Assembly: GCF_016920785.2 (NCBI RefSeq)
Contig: NW_024609857.1
Location: 76,009,570 to 76,073,569 of the forward strand
Source: Ixodes scapularis
Taxonomy: Eukaryota; Arthropoda; Arachnida; Ixodida; Ixodidae
Reading direction: 5' to 3'
DNA length: 64,000 nucleotides
Under the pieces are notes generated by a model that ran no database searches, was not told where the DNA came from, and saw only the letters and a program-made list of their open reading frames with translations. Shown here piece after piece: positions 44,138-56,799 of this stretch (position 1 is the first letter of the stretch; the number at the start of each line of letters is the position of its first letter). The translations under genes were made by a program, and so were the position numbers.

Positions 44138-45827
44138 AAGCATTCCTTGAAGTAGTGACACAAGGAACAATGCGTGGTCTCATTAAAATTTTAAATAGTA
44201 AAGTAGTTCGCGTGACGAACAAAGTGAACAACCGCAGGTGCATCTGTATATTCCTAGCACGGCCGTTTCTGTTGTACACAGTTAGACTGGCGCTCCTGTA
44301 ATTCAGATGATGAATGATAACTAAACGTCATTACGGATTCTTGTTTCAATAAGGACTCTGTTAGAATTGTGGTTGTTCACAATTTGAAACATTTCGTTAG
44401 TAACATTTCTGAGTCATCGTACTGTATCGACAGGCAAGAGTATGACAAACAGACGGAGTCGTGAATATCGCGACTCCAGCGAATATAAGCGGCGCGCTGG
44501 TCAGGAAAAATGGTGGACGAAAGCAGCTGATCGTTTTCGTCATTCAGCCATGCGGATCACCGTAAATTTCTTGCACTGCAGCGTTAAATTGGACTTATAT
44601 ATGATAGCAAAGCAATTGTTTGACGGTGGAAACATTCTCTAGTCAGTGCTTAGCAATGACACGGCGGAAGCAGAAAAAAATACTAGAAGCGATGTTTGTT
44701 TCTATGCTGCCTACGAGAACCAATCAGCGATAGCAGTCGACGGAGTCGAAACGACCGCCTCTCCTGAGCTTCTCGGCGTTGCCACTACGCGGCGTCGATT
44801 TCGCTCGAGTCGCCAACACTCCGTGTCACTAGTTGCGTGCAGTACAGGGGAAGGCAACTCCAGGCGAGGGGAGAAAGGGCAAGCACTAGGAAGGCTAGGG
44901 AGGAGTAGAGAAACCTCCTCTCCTTTCTAACGTTCCTATAGTCGGTTACAAGTCAAGAAGGTAGGAGAAGCTCCTCCCACAAGTGTGATGCGCCCGTTTC
45001 AAATCCCTCCGCAGTCGAAAGAAGAGTTCACTGGAAACGCTCCTTGTTTCGCTTCAATGGATTCCCACTTGTCTCCGATCCCACTTTTTAAGAAAGCGAC
45101 CTTTGTATTCATCGGAGGGGGATTTGAGCCCCTGAAAGCAGCCTTTGTATCCATCGGGGGGGAAGCTAATCCCCGAAAGTCGTATTTGTTTCCGTCGGTG
45201 GGGGAGAACTCTAATCTCCCTCTCGTGGCTTCCACAACGCTAAGTCAAAGTCGAAAGATAAAGCAAATATGTTCAGAAAGGCAAGCCCTTCCTCGCGCGT
45301 TGGCCGCGACGTCGCGGAAACGGTGGGACGCTATTGGATGCGGAGGTGGCGGAGGGACATCTGATTCCCTTTGAGGGGCATTTGCCGCTACCTTCTTAAC
45401 CTTTGTCCCCTCGCCCTTCATTGCCCTCCTTTCCCGTCCCACCTTCCTAGCGCTCGGTGTTTCTCTCTTTGAATGGCGTTGCCTTTGCCTGTACAGCAAA
45501 CAACTAGTGCACGGAGTATAGACCCACAGGGCAAAGCACTAGTAATATTAAGTCAATATTTATTAGGTTCCTTTGGTTCTCTGAAACTCTCCTCTATTTC
45601 TAATCAAACTCAGAAAAAGGCGAGCATAACCGTGTTTGGTCTCCGTATCGGCGTCTGCTCTGCAGTCACCATACTAAAATTATGAATATATGATCCGAAT
45701 GGGACATTGGGCATTCATTTCTAATTCGGTGCCAACGGGCTAAACAATTTTACTCGCTTAAAGGGATACTTCAACGAAATTTGAAATATATCCGTCTAGT
45801 TCAAAATAGGCTAAATATGATTCACAA
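43410..45827. other. Intergenic stretch, low-complexity and short repeats
   Basis: It contains a (GA)n run at 44107-44134. Near 45090-45230 lie three degenerate units of about 45 bp with the text TTTGT(A/T)T(C/T)CATCGG, whose translation repeats KKATFVFIGGG, LKAAFVSIGGE, RKSYLFPSVGE. No gene is recognised. Confidence 0.4.
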
Positions 45828-45853
45828 TATTTATTTATTTATTTATTTATTTA
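45828..45853. repeat. (TTTA)n tail of the non-LTR retrotransposon
   Basis: About six TTTA units mark the 3' end of the minus-strand element. Confidence 0.85.
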
Positions 45854-48170
45854 CATACCCCCAAGGCCCTGGGGGCGTTACAGAGGGGAGTGAGTGAAAA
45901 AAACAACAACAACAAACAGTAATAGAAGACATTATAAGTCACGGGTCACTTTCGCAAAAATAATTAGTAACAGCACTTTTAAACACATCTAGCGAGGGTA
46001 ATAATATTAATGACGCCGGACGGTGGTTCCACACTGGTGATGTCCTAGGAATGAAAGAATCGTGATAGGCTGAGGTTTGAGAATGAGGAACGCCGACTTT
46101 GTACTGATGATCAATGCGTGGAGAAACGTAAGGTGGGACGAGGAAGAGCTTCTCTTTAAGAATGGGGTTAGAATTGTGTATTTTATAGAAAAGACATAGA
46201 CGAGAACACTTACGGCGCAAAGAAAGCAGTGGCAAGGAGAGAAGAGATTTCATGGATGATACACTAGCTGTCCGGTGATAATTATTAAGTATGAAACGAG
46301 CGCCGCGGTTCTGAACTGACTCGAGATGAGAAGTGAGCGCCGTCTGACCAGGATCCCAGATTGAAGCTGCATACTCTCATTTTGAGCGAACCAAAGATTT
46401 GAATAATATTAGTTTGAGAGAAACTGGCGCTAAAGAAAAGTTACGTTTTAGGTAGCCTAACAGAATTGGCATTAGCAATGATGTGGTTAATATGAATATA
46501 CCAGGAGAGGTTAGAAGTAATATGCGCACCGAGGTATTTATATGAAGTCACACACTCTAAAGAAACATTATCAAGACGATAGATAAAAGGCGAAGTGTTA
46601 CGGCGAGACACTTTCATTGTTTTACATTTTTTTAGTGTTAAGTGTCATGGACCACGGCTTGCACCAATCAAGAACAGCATTTAAGTCGTTTTGAAGAAAG
46701 AGAGAGTCAGGATCATTAGTAATCTTACGATAAATAACGCAGCCATCCGCGAACAAACTGAGCGATGATGAGACACACAACGGCAATTCATTGATGTAAA
46801 TGAGGAATAACAAAGGACCTAGAACGGAGCCCTGAGGGACTCCAGAAGTAACAGAAGACACCGAAGAATTAAAGTTATTTACATGAACAAACTGAGAACG
46901 ATTAGTAAGAAAACACTCAATTTAAGTTAATATCTGAGGGTCAAGATTGAGTTTGCTAAGCTTGGAGAGTAGTAGTTGGTAAGAAACGTTATCAAATGCT
47001 TTGCAGAAATCAAGAAAAATACAGTCAACCTTTGATTCATGATCAAGTAATGAAAATAAATCGTTAGTAAAGACAAGAAGTTGTGTTTCACAACAAAGAA
47101 ATTTACGAAAGCCATGCTGTGAGGACGAGAAAAAAGAGTTGGATTCGAGATATTTAACAAGATGTGAATAAATAATGTGCTCTAACATTTTACAAGGAGT
47201 ACTGGTTATGGAAATGGGTCTATAATTCTCGGGGCAGTGTTTGTCACCTGATTTATGAAGTGGAACCACCTTGCCAGTTTTCCAATCTTCAGGAAGGACA
47301 CCAGTAAGAACAGATTGCTCAAAAATCTTAGTAAGAAAAATTGCACTGTAAATTTTAGTGTTCTTTAGAAACTTAGTGTTAATATTATCAATATCACATG
47401 ATGAAGACACTTTGAGGTTGTCAATCAGCTTAACAATCCCATCAAGATCAAACACAAGTGGGTCCACGGGAAAGAAATCATAATTAGGGTAAGTAACAAT
47501 GGAACAGCGTACATCCCTAGAAAACGATTGTACAAACACCTCATTGAGAACTTTTGCAGAGTCATCGTTAGACATAACAATGCCATCAGAGTCATAAAGC
47601 AAAATATCCTTGTCTTTCTTGCCATTAAGAACGCTCCAAAACATTTTGACACCAGTTGATAACAGACGGGGCAAGGTTTGGCTGAAGAAAGTTTGTTTAG
47701 CGTCCTTAATTGCATTTCTGTATACATTTTCAGCGTTGTAATAAGCCGCCAAGCGCTCAACAGTGTCTGCACGCTTAGCAGTGCGGAACAGGCGTTTCTT
47801 TTTATTTGAAAGTCTTTTCAAGGCACTATTAAACCATGGGGACGTGGAGCTATTAGTAAGAAAGCGACGTGGGACGAAAGAATTGATAAGGGAATTGACT
47901 TTATATTTGAGCATTGTCCAATTAACCTCGACAGAGCGTTAAAAAAATTGGATAGGAAAACGCCAAGGAATTGCGCCAACTCGCTGTTTATAGACTCAAA
48001 ACCATCTTTGCCATAATCAAAAAAATAGTTATTCTTCGCTTTTGTAAAGGCAGATACAAGAGCGCTTAGGTGAAAGTGAAGTAAACAGTGATCGCTGATG
48101 GCAGGTAAATACGTAAGAGAGGATGCAAGATCAGGCGCAGTAGAAAGTATAAGGTCCAGCACGTTCTCAG
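45828..48170 (-). pseudogene. Broken non-LTR retrotransposon (CR1/Jockey-like RT)
   Basis: Minus-strand frames read in order: the end of an endonuclease domain (ILSTAPDL, PAISDHCLLHFHL), then a linker and reverse transcriptase (VLPEDWKTGKVVPLHKSGD, NYRPISITSTPCKMLEHIIY, SSQHGFRK, DCIFLDFCKAFDNV, TSGVPQGSVLGPLLFLIYIN), then the thumb and C-terminal tail. The catalytic FADD is FADG near 46750. There are in-frame stops near 46923 and 46380 and frameshifts near 47935, 46625 and 46460. It is 5'-truncated inside the endonuclease and ends in a (TTTA)n/(TAAA)n tail at 45828-45853, typical of this group. Clade placement is by motif memory. Confidence 0.88.
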
Positions 48171-48622
48171 ACCAGCCTCTGCTGCGTCGCGCGATGACAG
48201 CGCAGCAGAGGTTGGTTGCACTATCTCTCCACGGGGCGCGGTGCCGCCGGGGCCCAGATGCGCTCCGATAGCAAACCGAAACTTAAAAACCCGTCGGATT
48301 TGTGCGGTTTTTCAGAGAGCCGTAAAATGCTTCGCGTGCCTTCTATCGTTCTGCAATTTGTTGATTTAGTGTTTTTCGACGATGCTGAGCAATTTTCTAA
48401 TTGAAACCACGCGCTTAAACACAATATTAAAAAAGTTAATTACGCAAAATTAATTAACATCTTAATTATCTCGGACTTTAATAATTTTTCTAAATGGGCC
48501 CCTGACCCAGGACCAAAACGACACAAGCCTTTTTTCGTTGCGATAAGTGGTTTTCGCAGGAGCGATTTGGTCTGAGTTTTCTGAAACACCTTGTATATAT
48601 ATTACAGGTTTTTTTTTTAAGC

Positions 48623-49257
48623 TTAAAGGAGCGATGCAACAATTTTTGTACTGTGCACAAATACCGCTTAAATCGGATCCCTAACGTTAATGACCTATGA
48701 AACACGCGTTCGTTTTTCACCCCACGTAATAGAAGTCCCAGAAAAAAATTTAAGAAAAACGAGCGGCGTTCACCCCCTCAACTCGCAGCCAGAACAAGCG
48801 GCCACGTGATCTGGAGCCGATTATATGCCGCCAGTGTTGATCATAGCCACGCGCAGGGGTTGGCAAAGCGCAGGACACGCGCTGAGTTCCAGACATTGTT
48901 ATGGCTCGGCTGTTGTCGTCGTTGCAGCGATTGGACACGGGTCACAACCCGAATGCTTCTCGAGCTAGCAATTGTCACGAGCCCAAGTCGAGTGCCCACG
49001 CAATGCTCGGGTCCAATCTATGAACCGCATTCAAATATCGTCACTTGGGTGTACTGGGATCCCCGAGTTACGTCATCAAATTTTGCAAAGGAGAGATTGA
49101 ATGAAAATGATCGCTTTTGTCCTTGAAATTACACCACAACAAAGGAGTTTCTTGGCCAATGGTGTTGCGTGTGAGTATCCTGGAGTCCGAGGTGTGCCAG
49201 TAAGCTAGTGTAGAGAGAAAAACATTCCAATTGAATATCGTTGCACAGCTCCTTTAA
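48623..49257. mobile_element. TTAA-type element X, copy 1 (empty-site copy)
   Basis: Ends: TTAAAGGAGCGATGCAACAA on the left and TTAAAGGAGCTGTGCAACGA on the right strand. The 635-bp body matches the inverted copy at 49600-51668 along its length (GCGCAGGGGTTGG, AACAAAGGAGTTTC, GGCCACGTGATCTG). Confidence 0.8.
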
Positions 49258-49599
49258 CAGATTTGTTTAAAAAAAGCCGTGAAAGTTACACTTATGCCAC
49301 TTGTGGAGGTGAGTTATACGACCAGGGGGACATATTATAGGCTTGACTGGTCTAAAGAAATCCCCAAGAATTACGAGGGAAAAAAAATAGATATATAAAA
49401 AGTCTGGCATAGTGTGAAAAAAAAAAAAAAAAAAAGATAAACGTTTTCCTTTTTTTCTTCTGACCATTTTGGCGCGTTTTTGTTACGCGGATCATAATGT
49501 TTTAGTCTGGGAAGTCTTGTGGTTAAGAGGCTTAACTTTGAAGTGAAGATAAATTGTTCATATTAAAACACTGACTAAGTGGCACGAGCCGCCACCCGA

Positions 49600-51668
49600 T
49601 TAAAGGGGCCGTGGAACGATATTCGGAAGGCATGTTTTACACTTTACACGAGCTTATTGGCACTCAGGGTTGGGCAGTATCGCGATAGTATTTCAAAAAT
49701 ACTTTTAGTATGTATACTAAAAGTTAAAAAAATGAATCGCGATACAATTTTTCATTCAGTATTTGTGTTTTAGTATTGGAATTCATTTTTGGTGTAGTCC
49801 TCGTATCGCCGTACAATCCTGGGCCAACGAATCTCGTTACAATATTCGAGAAATAAGGAACCCCCAAGCGAAAGTTCCAAAGTCTGCTTCCTTTCTCCTT
49901 TCGTGCTTCAGAAGGGTCGAAGGTACAGTGAATCGGACCTTGAGGTATTGTTATCAAAGAGACTAAGTTTTGTTTCGAACATAATGACCTCAAAATTGGG
50001 ACTCTCTTTTTTCGGAGTGCTCCAGTTGGGTAACTAATTCTTGTAGAATCTACAATACTATTTTTTGTAGAATTGACGAGCTTTACAACAATACATTGCT
50101 CTCCCAGCCCCATTTACTAGGGCCAGAAAAAAGTTATCTCCTTCAGATCATCATATAAAAAAGCATCATTTCATTCTAAGGCGACGCCTTGAAGTGATCG
50201 GAAAAAAGGTACCGACATGGGACTTGAAAATGCTGACCATTTGGGGAGTTTTGGGTAGATATAAAACGAATTTAGAGGTTCTTGTGACATTGCTTCGAAG
50301 ACGCGTGCGCGCGTGCAATATATCTAAAAGAGAACTGCTCTGCATCATAAAGTATTTCTAACCTACTGAAGACTCGCTTAGTACCCACAGCTTTATGTTA
50401 AAAGAAAAATGACAATTTTATGCGAAAATAATTTCGGGCTCGAGAACGCCTAAGTTCAACTTCAATCTTAACCTCCCAATTAGTAGGAGTTTTTGTTTTC
50501 ACTGGAGGACTCGTTTTTCGCTTTAGAAGTACAAACCTTGTCAACGGAGCCTACCTATTACCACATACAAGCGTGGTCTTCATATACATTAAAAACCAAA
50601 AAACAACAACAACGACAAAAAAACAGTATTTGCATGGCTTAAAGCTTTTTTCAGTTTGAAAACGGTCTTCGTTCGTTTTATTATAAACACGTGTTTGTTG
50701 ACACTTGTGAAGCGCTTAATCTTGTTCGCTAACGTGACTGTGCCCAAATCGGCAGCGGATGATCAACGAGCTATTTAAAAAGCTACTAAACTTACCACTA
50801 CATGAGATTTGTGGCACAAAGTTGCTGCATTTCGGTTTTACAAATAATAACTTTTGGCCGGTTATAAGAAAGTTCACATTACAAAAAGGCTTTTTTTTTC
50901 ATGTATGTGAGTATTAGTGTTTTGGCGAAATGAATTTCTGCATTTTTATTTCCAAGTACTTTTGTTTACTTTTCAAATGTATTTCTGATATGTATCGTGA
51001 TACGTTTGTACGGATGTATTTGAGTATCAGTATTTTAACAGTCGTCGTCATGTATCCCCATATTTGTATTTCCAAATACGTTTTAGAGTGTCTCTGCCCT
51101 CCCTTGCTGGCACTAGATTGACCCAACTATACTCGCACGCAAAGTCACTGACCATGAAACTCCTTTGTTGCGGTGTAATTTTTAAGACAAAAGCGAACGT
51201 TTTCTTTCAATCTTTCCTTCGCAAAACTTGATATGGCGTCGCAGTATCCCCCAGTGACGTTATTTGAATGCGGCTCATAGAATGGACCCGAGCATTGCGT
51301 GAGCACTTGGTTTGCGCTCCTGATAACCAATAGTTTGACAAGAACTCAGGCAGTGGCCCGTGTCCTAGCGATGCAATTACGGCAATAGCCGAACCACAAC
51401 AACGTCTTGTACTCAGCGCGAGTCCTGTGCTTTCCCAACCCCAGCGCGTGGCTATGATGAACTTGGCGGCATATAATCGGCCTCAGATCACGTGGCCGCT
51501 TGTTCTGGCTTGGAGTTGAGGGGGTGAACGGTGCTCCTTTGTCTTTCATTTTTTCTGCGACTTCTATTGCGTGTGGTGAAAAACGAACCCGTGTTTCAAA
51601 GGCCATTATCGTCACGGATTCGTTTTAAGCCGTATATACGCAAAAAAAATCGTTGCATTACCCCTTAA
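49600..51668. mobile_element. TTAA-type element X, copy 2 (inverted, carries a hAT-like insert)
   Basis: Ends: TTAAAGGGGCCGTGGAACGA on the left and TTAAGGGGTAATGCAACGAT on the right strand. It is opposite in orientation to copy 1 and interrupted by 49665-51106. Confidence 0.78.
49665..51106. mobile_element. hAT-like insertion inside element X copy 2
   Basis: The left end is CAGGGTTGGGCAGTATCGCG; the right end on the other strand is CAAGGGAGGGCAGAGAC. The flanks TTGGCACT (49657-49664) and CTGGCACT (51107-51114) are seven of eight identical. Copy 1 of element X has a single CTGGCAC at this site. Subterminal GTATTTCAAAAATAC-like motifs are present; no transposase is visible. Confidence 0.75.
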
Positions 51669-53167
51669 AAAGCATTCAGCGGTATGCATCCATCCAACTA
51701 TATATGGTGGCCCATTGTGCACGTGAAATGTGCAGGGTGTCTCTAAATATTCTTTCAGAACATAAATTAGTGAAACTGTGTCGGTAGGTTAATTGATACC
51801 ATATGCTAAATTTGTTCTAGAAAAGCTATTCCTGCTGTTAAGGTTCTATTCATTAGGCGCGAAACACAATCAAATTTATTGGAACACTCGAATAAAAGAG
51901 ATAGACCGAGAGAGGGAGTTGAATGAATAAATGAAAGCTGTTGAGACTTGCATTGTACTTTTGGAGTGGAACTTAATTCTAATAAAGTTCCTTAACTTTT
52001 TTTACACAGTCGTAACAAAAACTAAAAATGCACCGCTGCTCATGGGGAACAAAACAAAACAAAACTGAAAAAGGAAAGGAGCAAAATAAGTGGAACGGCA
52101 ACACCGACAGGACTCTCCTCATGCGTTCACCGCGACTATCTTTAATTACAACCCAGGCGCTGACAGAAAACAAAGCCTTCGTGGCAACCAGATCTCTGCA
52201 GAACAGTCTTGAGATCCTTTCTCCCTCTCTTTCTTTCTTCCTTTGTCTGCAAGAAGTGATCGATAGTAGCACGCAGAAAATCCTGCTCGAGGTTCAAGCA
52301 TCTGACAACAAGAGCAACCACTTTTCCCCGAGCGCGCTCCTGAAAGACAACGACATACACACGCATTACAAAACAAAAACATAATAAAAAAAAAAAAAAA
52401 AAACGCAGCTTAGCATGCACGCGGAAGACAATAGCTCAAAGTTCGGTCGGTTCCTCGCTGACTGCTTCCTTGAAAGAAACCAGAACCAACAGGCAAACTT
52501 GCCCTACAAACTTTGTTAGCGCTCAGTCCCAAATAAAGAAGGTGCACTCGACTTCTCAAGGAGATGAAAAGAACGCGAGGCCAATCAAGTTAGGCTTAGT
52601 GGCGGCAACAAGGGCACCCGGTCGTCGAGACTGCGCTTGCGTGTCACGTGTAGGTTCTAACGCAGAGCCATGAAAATCCGCCCTTCTTTCCAAGGACCTG
52701 AGATTAAAACCTCCGCCATTGCTGTTGCTTCCACATGTTGTCAGTGCCCATCCGGCACCGTTCCGCGAGTCGGCATTGCTTGCGTTTTGGGGCTTAATTA
52801 ATGCGAACCTTATACCTAGATAAGCTGAAAAAAAGAAACGCTCACACACGCTTTGATAATCCAAATCTTAAAGGGGTGACTTTGTCACTTCGGCATTTAA
52901 TTTATTAAATGAATATATATATGCATATATATATTGCTAAAGCGAGGTACACTTGTAGTTCACAGCAAGCCTTTGGAGCGACATTTTTATCCATGGCCTT
53001 TTTCGTCGCCACAAATATCACGCCGCCCGTCCTATAATTGCTACGTTAAAGAAAATACCCGGGCATTTTTTTATGGTCATTGATTTACTTTAAAATTTTC
53101 CTTAACGCATCAGTAAACGTCGCTGAACTTGTAACCTAAATATTATGGCAAAATATTTCGTTTAAAC
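51669..53167. other. Intergenic stretch
   Basis: A poly-A run lies at 52384-52403. Two short frames overlap on both strands near 52030-52420 without recognisable domains. I see nothing else. Confidence 0.4.
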
Positions 53168-54351
53168 CAGGGTGTCGAACCGGAACCGAACCGAACCGAA
53201 AACCGGAACCGAACCGGTATTTTTTCCGGAACTGAACCCGAACCGTTATATTGTTATCGCGATGAACCCGAACCGGAACTGAACCGAAAAAAACAAATAA
53301 CGGTTACCGGCTCATGTCAAAACGGTTCGGCCACGCGTGTGTCAGTTGACGGCACAAGTGCCGTCAACTGACACACACCTCGCTTACATATTTTTCTTCT
53401 CCAATCAGTCTTAGGAATATAAACGCTGCATCCATGAATCTTGACAAACGCTGCATCCATGAATCTTGAAAAAGGAACCAGTATTGCGCTGGTCGCGGCT
53501 TGCACGGAAGAAAAAAAATTAAAAGGCTGTGCAAAAAAAAAAAAAAATATCGCGTTACGGGATTTCATTTTTCTACAATCTCGTAAATCCTAAATGCTGC
53601 TGTGTGCTCATTTCATAACACGTTTCTAGAACGCGCGAGTTCTTGAAGCTTGCTTCCATCGGAATGAGAAAAGAAAAGGCTGTGGAGCTTGATAATAATG
53701 CATCCGGTTTCGTATAGGCACTTAGAAGCTAACATATTTGTGAGACAGCGAACTCTTCTATTTTAATATTTATCCTATTACGTCCTTCTGGTGTGGCGTT
53801 CGGTGAAGTGCTTTTCATATTCCGTATCTTGTTTAATGAAAACTTCTTTAAGGGTCTAATTTGAGTTACCGAAGGCTAGTTCAAATAAAGAAAGCTGTAT
53901 TTTCTCCCCACTGTTCCTTCAGTTGCTTACACGCCGAGGTGGCGGGATAGTTAGCGAGTTCTACTTGTAAGTGGGTTTGTAAGGAGGTCGCGGATTTTAC
54001 AGCTACTGCGTCGGACCCAATCAAATGAAATCCGAATGCGTAGACATCGGTGAGGTAACCTTTGAGTGCACATAAAGCAACCATTCCTGGTAGAAATCCC
54101 TGAGCCTTACACCACGATGTATCCCGTTTCGTATGTGCTGATTTCAGATGTTTTATTTGTAATTTATTTTGATGTTGCAATTTGTCATTTATAATTTCCG
54201 AACCGGTTCGCGAACCGGTTCAGCGCCCCGAACCGGTTCGCGAACCGGTTTGCGGATCGAATTAATCGAACCGGAACTGAACCGGAACAAAATAAATTTA
54301 CCTGAACCTGAACCATAACCGAACCCGTATTTTTTTCGGTTCGACACACTG
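53168..54351. mobile_element. hAT-like element with AACCGG-rich ends
   Basis: The left end is CAGGGTGTCGAACCGG; the right end on the other strand is CAGTGTGTCGAACCG. Long subterminal arrays of GAACCG repeats follow, including GAACCGGTTCGCGAACCGGT twice at 54200-54250. A minus-strand frame (54180-53881) ends VELANYPATSACKQLKEQWG, faintly like the C-terminal part of hAT transposases. No convincing target duplication is seen. Confidence 0.6.
53337..53376. repeat. Perfect 19-bp hairpin with AA loop
   Basis: GTGTGTCAGTTGACGGCAC at 53337-53355 is the exact reverse complement of 53358-53376. Confidence 0.85.
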
Positions 54352-54842
54352 GTAAACTATCTCTTTTTTAAAGAGAAGGTCTCTACCGGAAACAGTGACG
54401 CCAGCAGCAGGCAGGGGTTCACTCTCTGAGCAGTAGAATGTGCTCCCAAGTAATGACAGAAAGCTTAATGGGGTCAAATCAATTCCTTTGAAGTTTGCTC
54501 CAGAACTCGTGCAGCAGCACGAAACATTGACAAGGCGTTATTTGTTTTCCTTAGACTACCTGCTCGACCTGCACGGCTACCTGCCAGTGAAGTCACCGCA
54601 CTGAAAAACGCTGGTATATTTTAATGTTTTTCTTTTTTGCGTTACCTTCATTTGCCAATTGTACAATAATTATCCTCAGTTTAGAGGCCCTATATAGCAT
54701 GCCAGGAAGGGCAAAGGCTGACCGTTCAGAATAGTTACATCTAGTTGGCTTGGGTAGCGGAAAAAATCGCCGGAGTACCCCTTCAATACCCAAATCGACG
54801 CAAAGAGGAGACAGAGCGGGCCGGACGAAGAAACAAAGATTT

Positions 54843-54874
<32 letters not shown>

Positions 54875-55777
54875 GGGAGTTGTCAAAACAATAAATAGCA
54901 AACAAACGGTCATACATTCAAAATAATATGCAAAGATAATTTATTGATTCAGGCACACGTAAGATTGCTTGAGCTCTCTCTTGATTTTGAGGTGGTTAAT
55001 ATTTCTTGCCAAGGTGCAAAGACCCACATTTGACTTCGCAGTCTTCAACTCGAAAGGCATGTTTGCAGAAGCGAACACTTCGATCAAGGGCGCTGCAAAG
55101 TTTCGTAGATTTGAAAAAAAAAAAAAAAAAAGTAGTTCAGGGAGCTTAGCGGAACGCTTAACGAAGTCGTTCCGTTTGCTGCAAATGCATTCTTCAATTT
55201 ATTGTATGTTTTTGGATGAGCTGATTAGCGCGCCCTATTTGGCAGGTGAGCGTAAGCAGACGTAGGTTTTGAAGGGGGGTTAAATGGGATGAAGCTAAAT
55301 GCGATCGTGGAGCTTCGCTTGCCGAATGTACACGAGAAGCGAATCTAATATTGCCTTTCGGTTCTGTGGAGTGCCCTTTGTTTGAATCCATTCCTGCAGC
55401 GTCGCCGATCTGGCCGACAGAGGGAACCCACTGAGGGCTGTGTCCCTGTGAGGACGGGGACCCAAATCATGCGGGGGGCGTTAATCAGTTTCATATAGGG
55501 CAGAAGGAAGGCTTTCTGTGATCCACCCCAAACCTGACCCCGACTCAGTCTGCGCATCTCCTCAGGGCGGCGTTTTTGTCAGCGGAGTCCTAGCGATTTG
55601 TAACTGAAGAAAGTGTTGCGGCAGAAGTCCAGCCGGGCGGTTGAGTAGCGCAGCACCTTTGGCTGCTGAGAATGTGAGGCCGGACTACCAAATAGTCAGC
55701 GCTGTTTCGTCCGGGTTCACTTGCATGTTGGTTTTGAATTCCAAGTTTTTAACAAGCGGTATACCACGCACTATATC
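54352..55777. other. Intergenic stretch
   Basis: It contains a (GA)n run at about 54843-54873 and a poly-A run at 55113-55130. Nothing coding is recognised. Confidence 0.4.
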
Positions 55778-56791
55778 TAGGGTTCCGCGATTTAGGTTTT
55801 ATTTTTACAAACTTCGGCGTACTTTTTTCGGTGTTTATTTAAAAACTGAGTTTTCGGTTTTTTCGGTGCATATAATTTACGCCCACAAAAGTTGACCGTC
55901 TTTTTTCTGTGAATATGAAATAAACACAAAGGAAACCGGATCACATAATCCTTGTAGCTTTGATATTTCAAGTTTGTGATCACTCAAAAAATAACGGCAC
56001 AGATACATTGAAAAAAAAAAAAAGGGCACTTTTGGGAAATATGTGCAACTGTAAAAGAATCAAGAAAAACATAAGTACAGACAAGTCAGCTATAGAGCCT
56101 ATGCCCAAAAAACGTGGAACTTCACCTTCTGTACATCAGGATTACGTGATCTTATTATAGGAAACACACATGTACTTTCCCAGGTTCTCGTTGATCCGCA
56201 CTCTTTTTCTCCTGTTAATATGACCCTGAGCTTCAAGAATAACACTGAACACTGGCAGGCTGAGGAGGTGAAGCGCTGCCTGAGCCAAAATTGGCAAATC
56301 AACCAAATCTGACCGCCAAAAGAGTCACTGTGCAACGTTTTGAAGCGTAACATATTTCGTGTACTTTCTAAACTCTGGCTGCAGAGGTTGCATCAAGTCG
56401 GTCTCCCTTACAACGAGTTTGAAAACATGATCGTATATGGCGAAGTCCTGGGGCATTTCGAACAACGCTCCGATCGATGATGCGCACATTAAACCATAAC
56501 GTCGTGATGGCATCCGTGTATTCCATACCTTCGGACACGTTTCGGTAGACACTGCCGCTCTACTTTAACGCCACGGCTGTGCGGTACGACTGGAAGGTCA
56601 AAGTGGCCTTTTTCGGTTAACCTCGAATTTTAGAAAATGTATTCGACGTACCTTTGTCGGTTTTTTTATCGGTTTAAACCAAAAACGCCGAACCTACAAA
56701 CTGACCTTTCCGGTTAAAACCGAACTTTCGAAAATGGATTTGGCATACTTTATCGGTTTTTATCAGTTTAAACTGAAAACTCCGAATCCTA
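55778..56791. mobile_element. hAT-like element 3 with perfect 8-bp target duplication
   Basis: It starts TAGGGTTCCGCG and its other end reads TAGGATTCGGAG. ACTATATC flanks it exactly at 55770-55777 and 56792-56799. Its termini belong to the same family as the elements at 23684 and 24744. Subterminal text is rich in TTCGGTTT/AAACCGAA. Confidence 0.8.
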
Positions 56792-56799
56792 ACTATATC

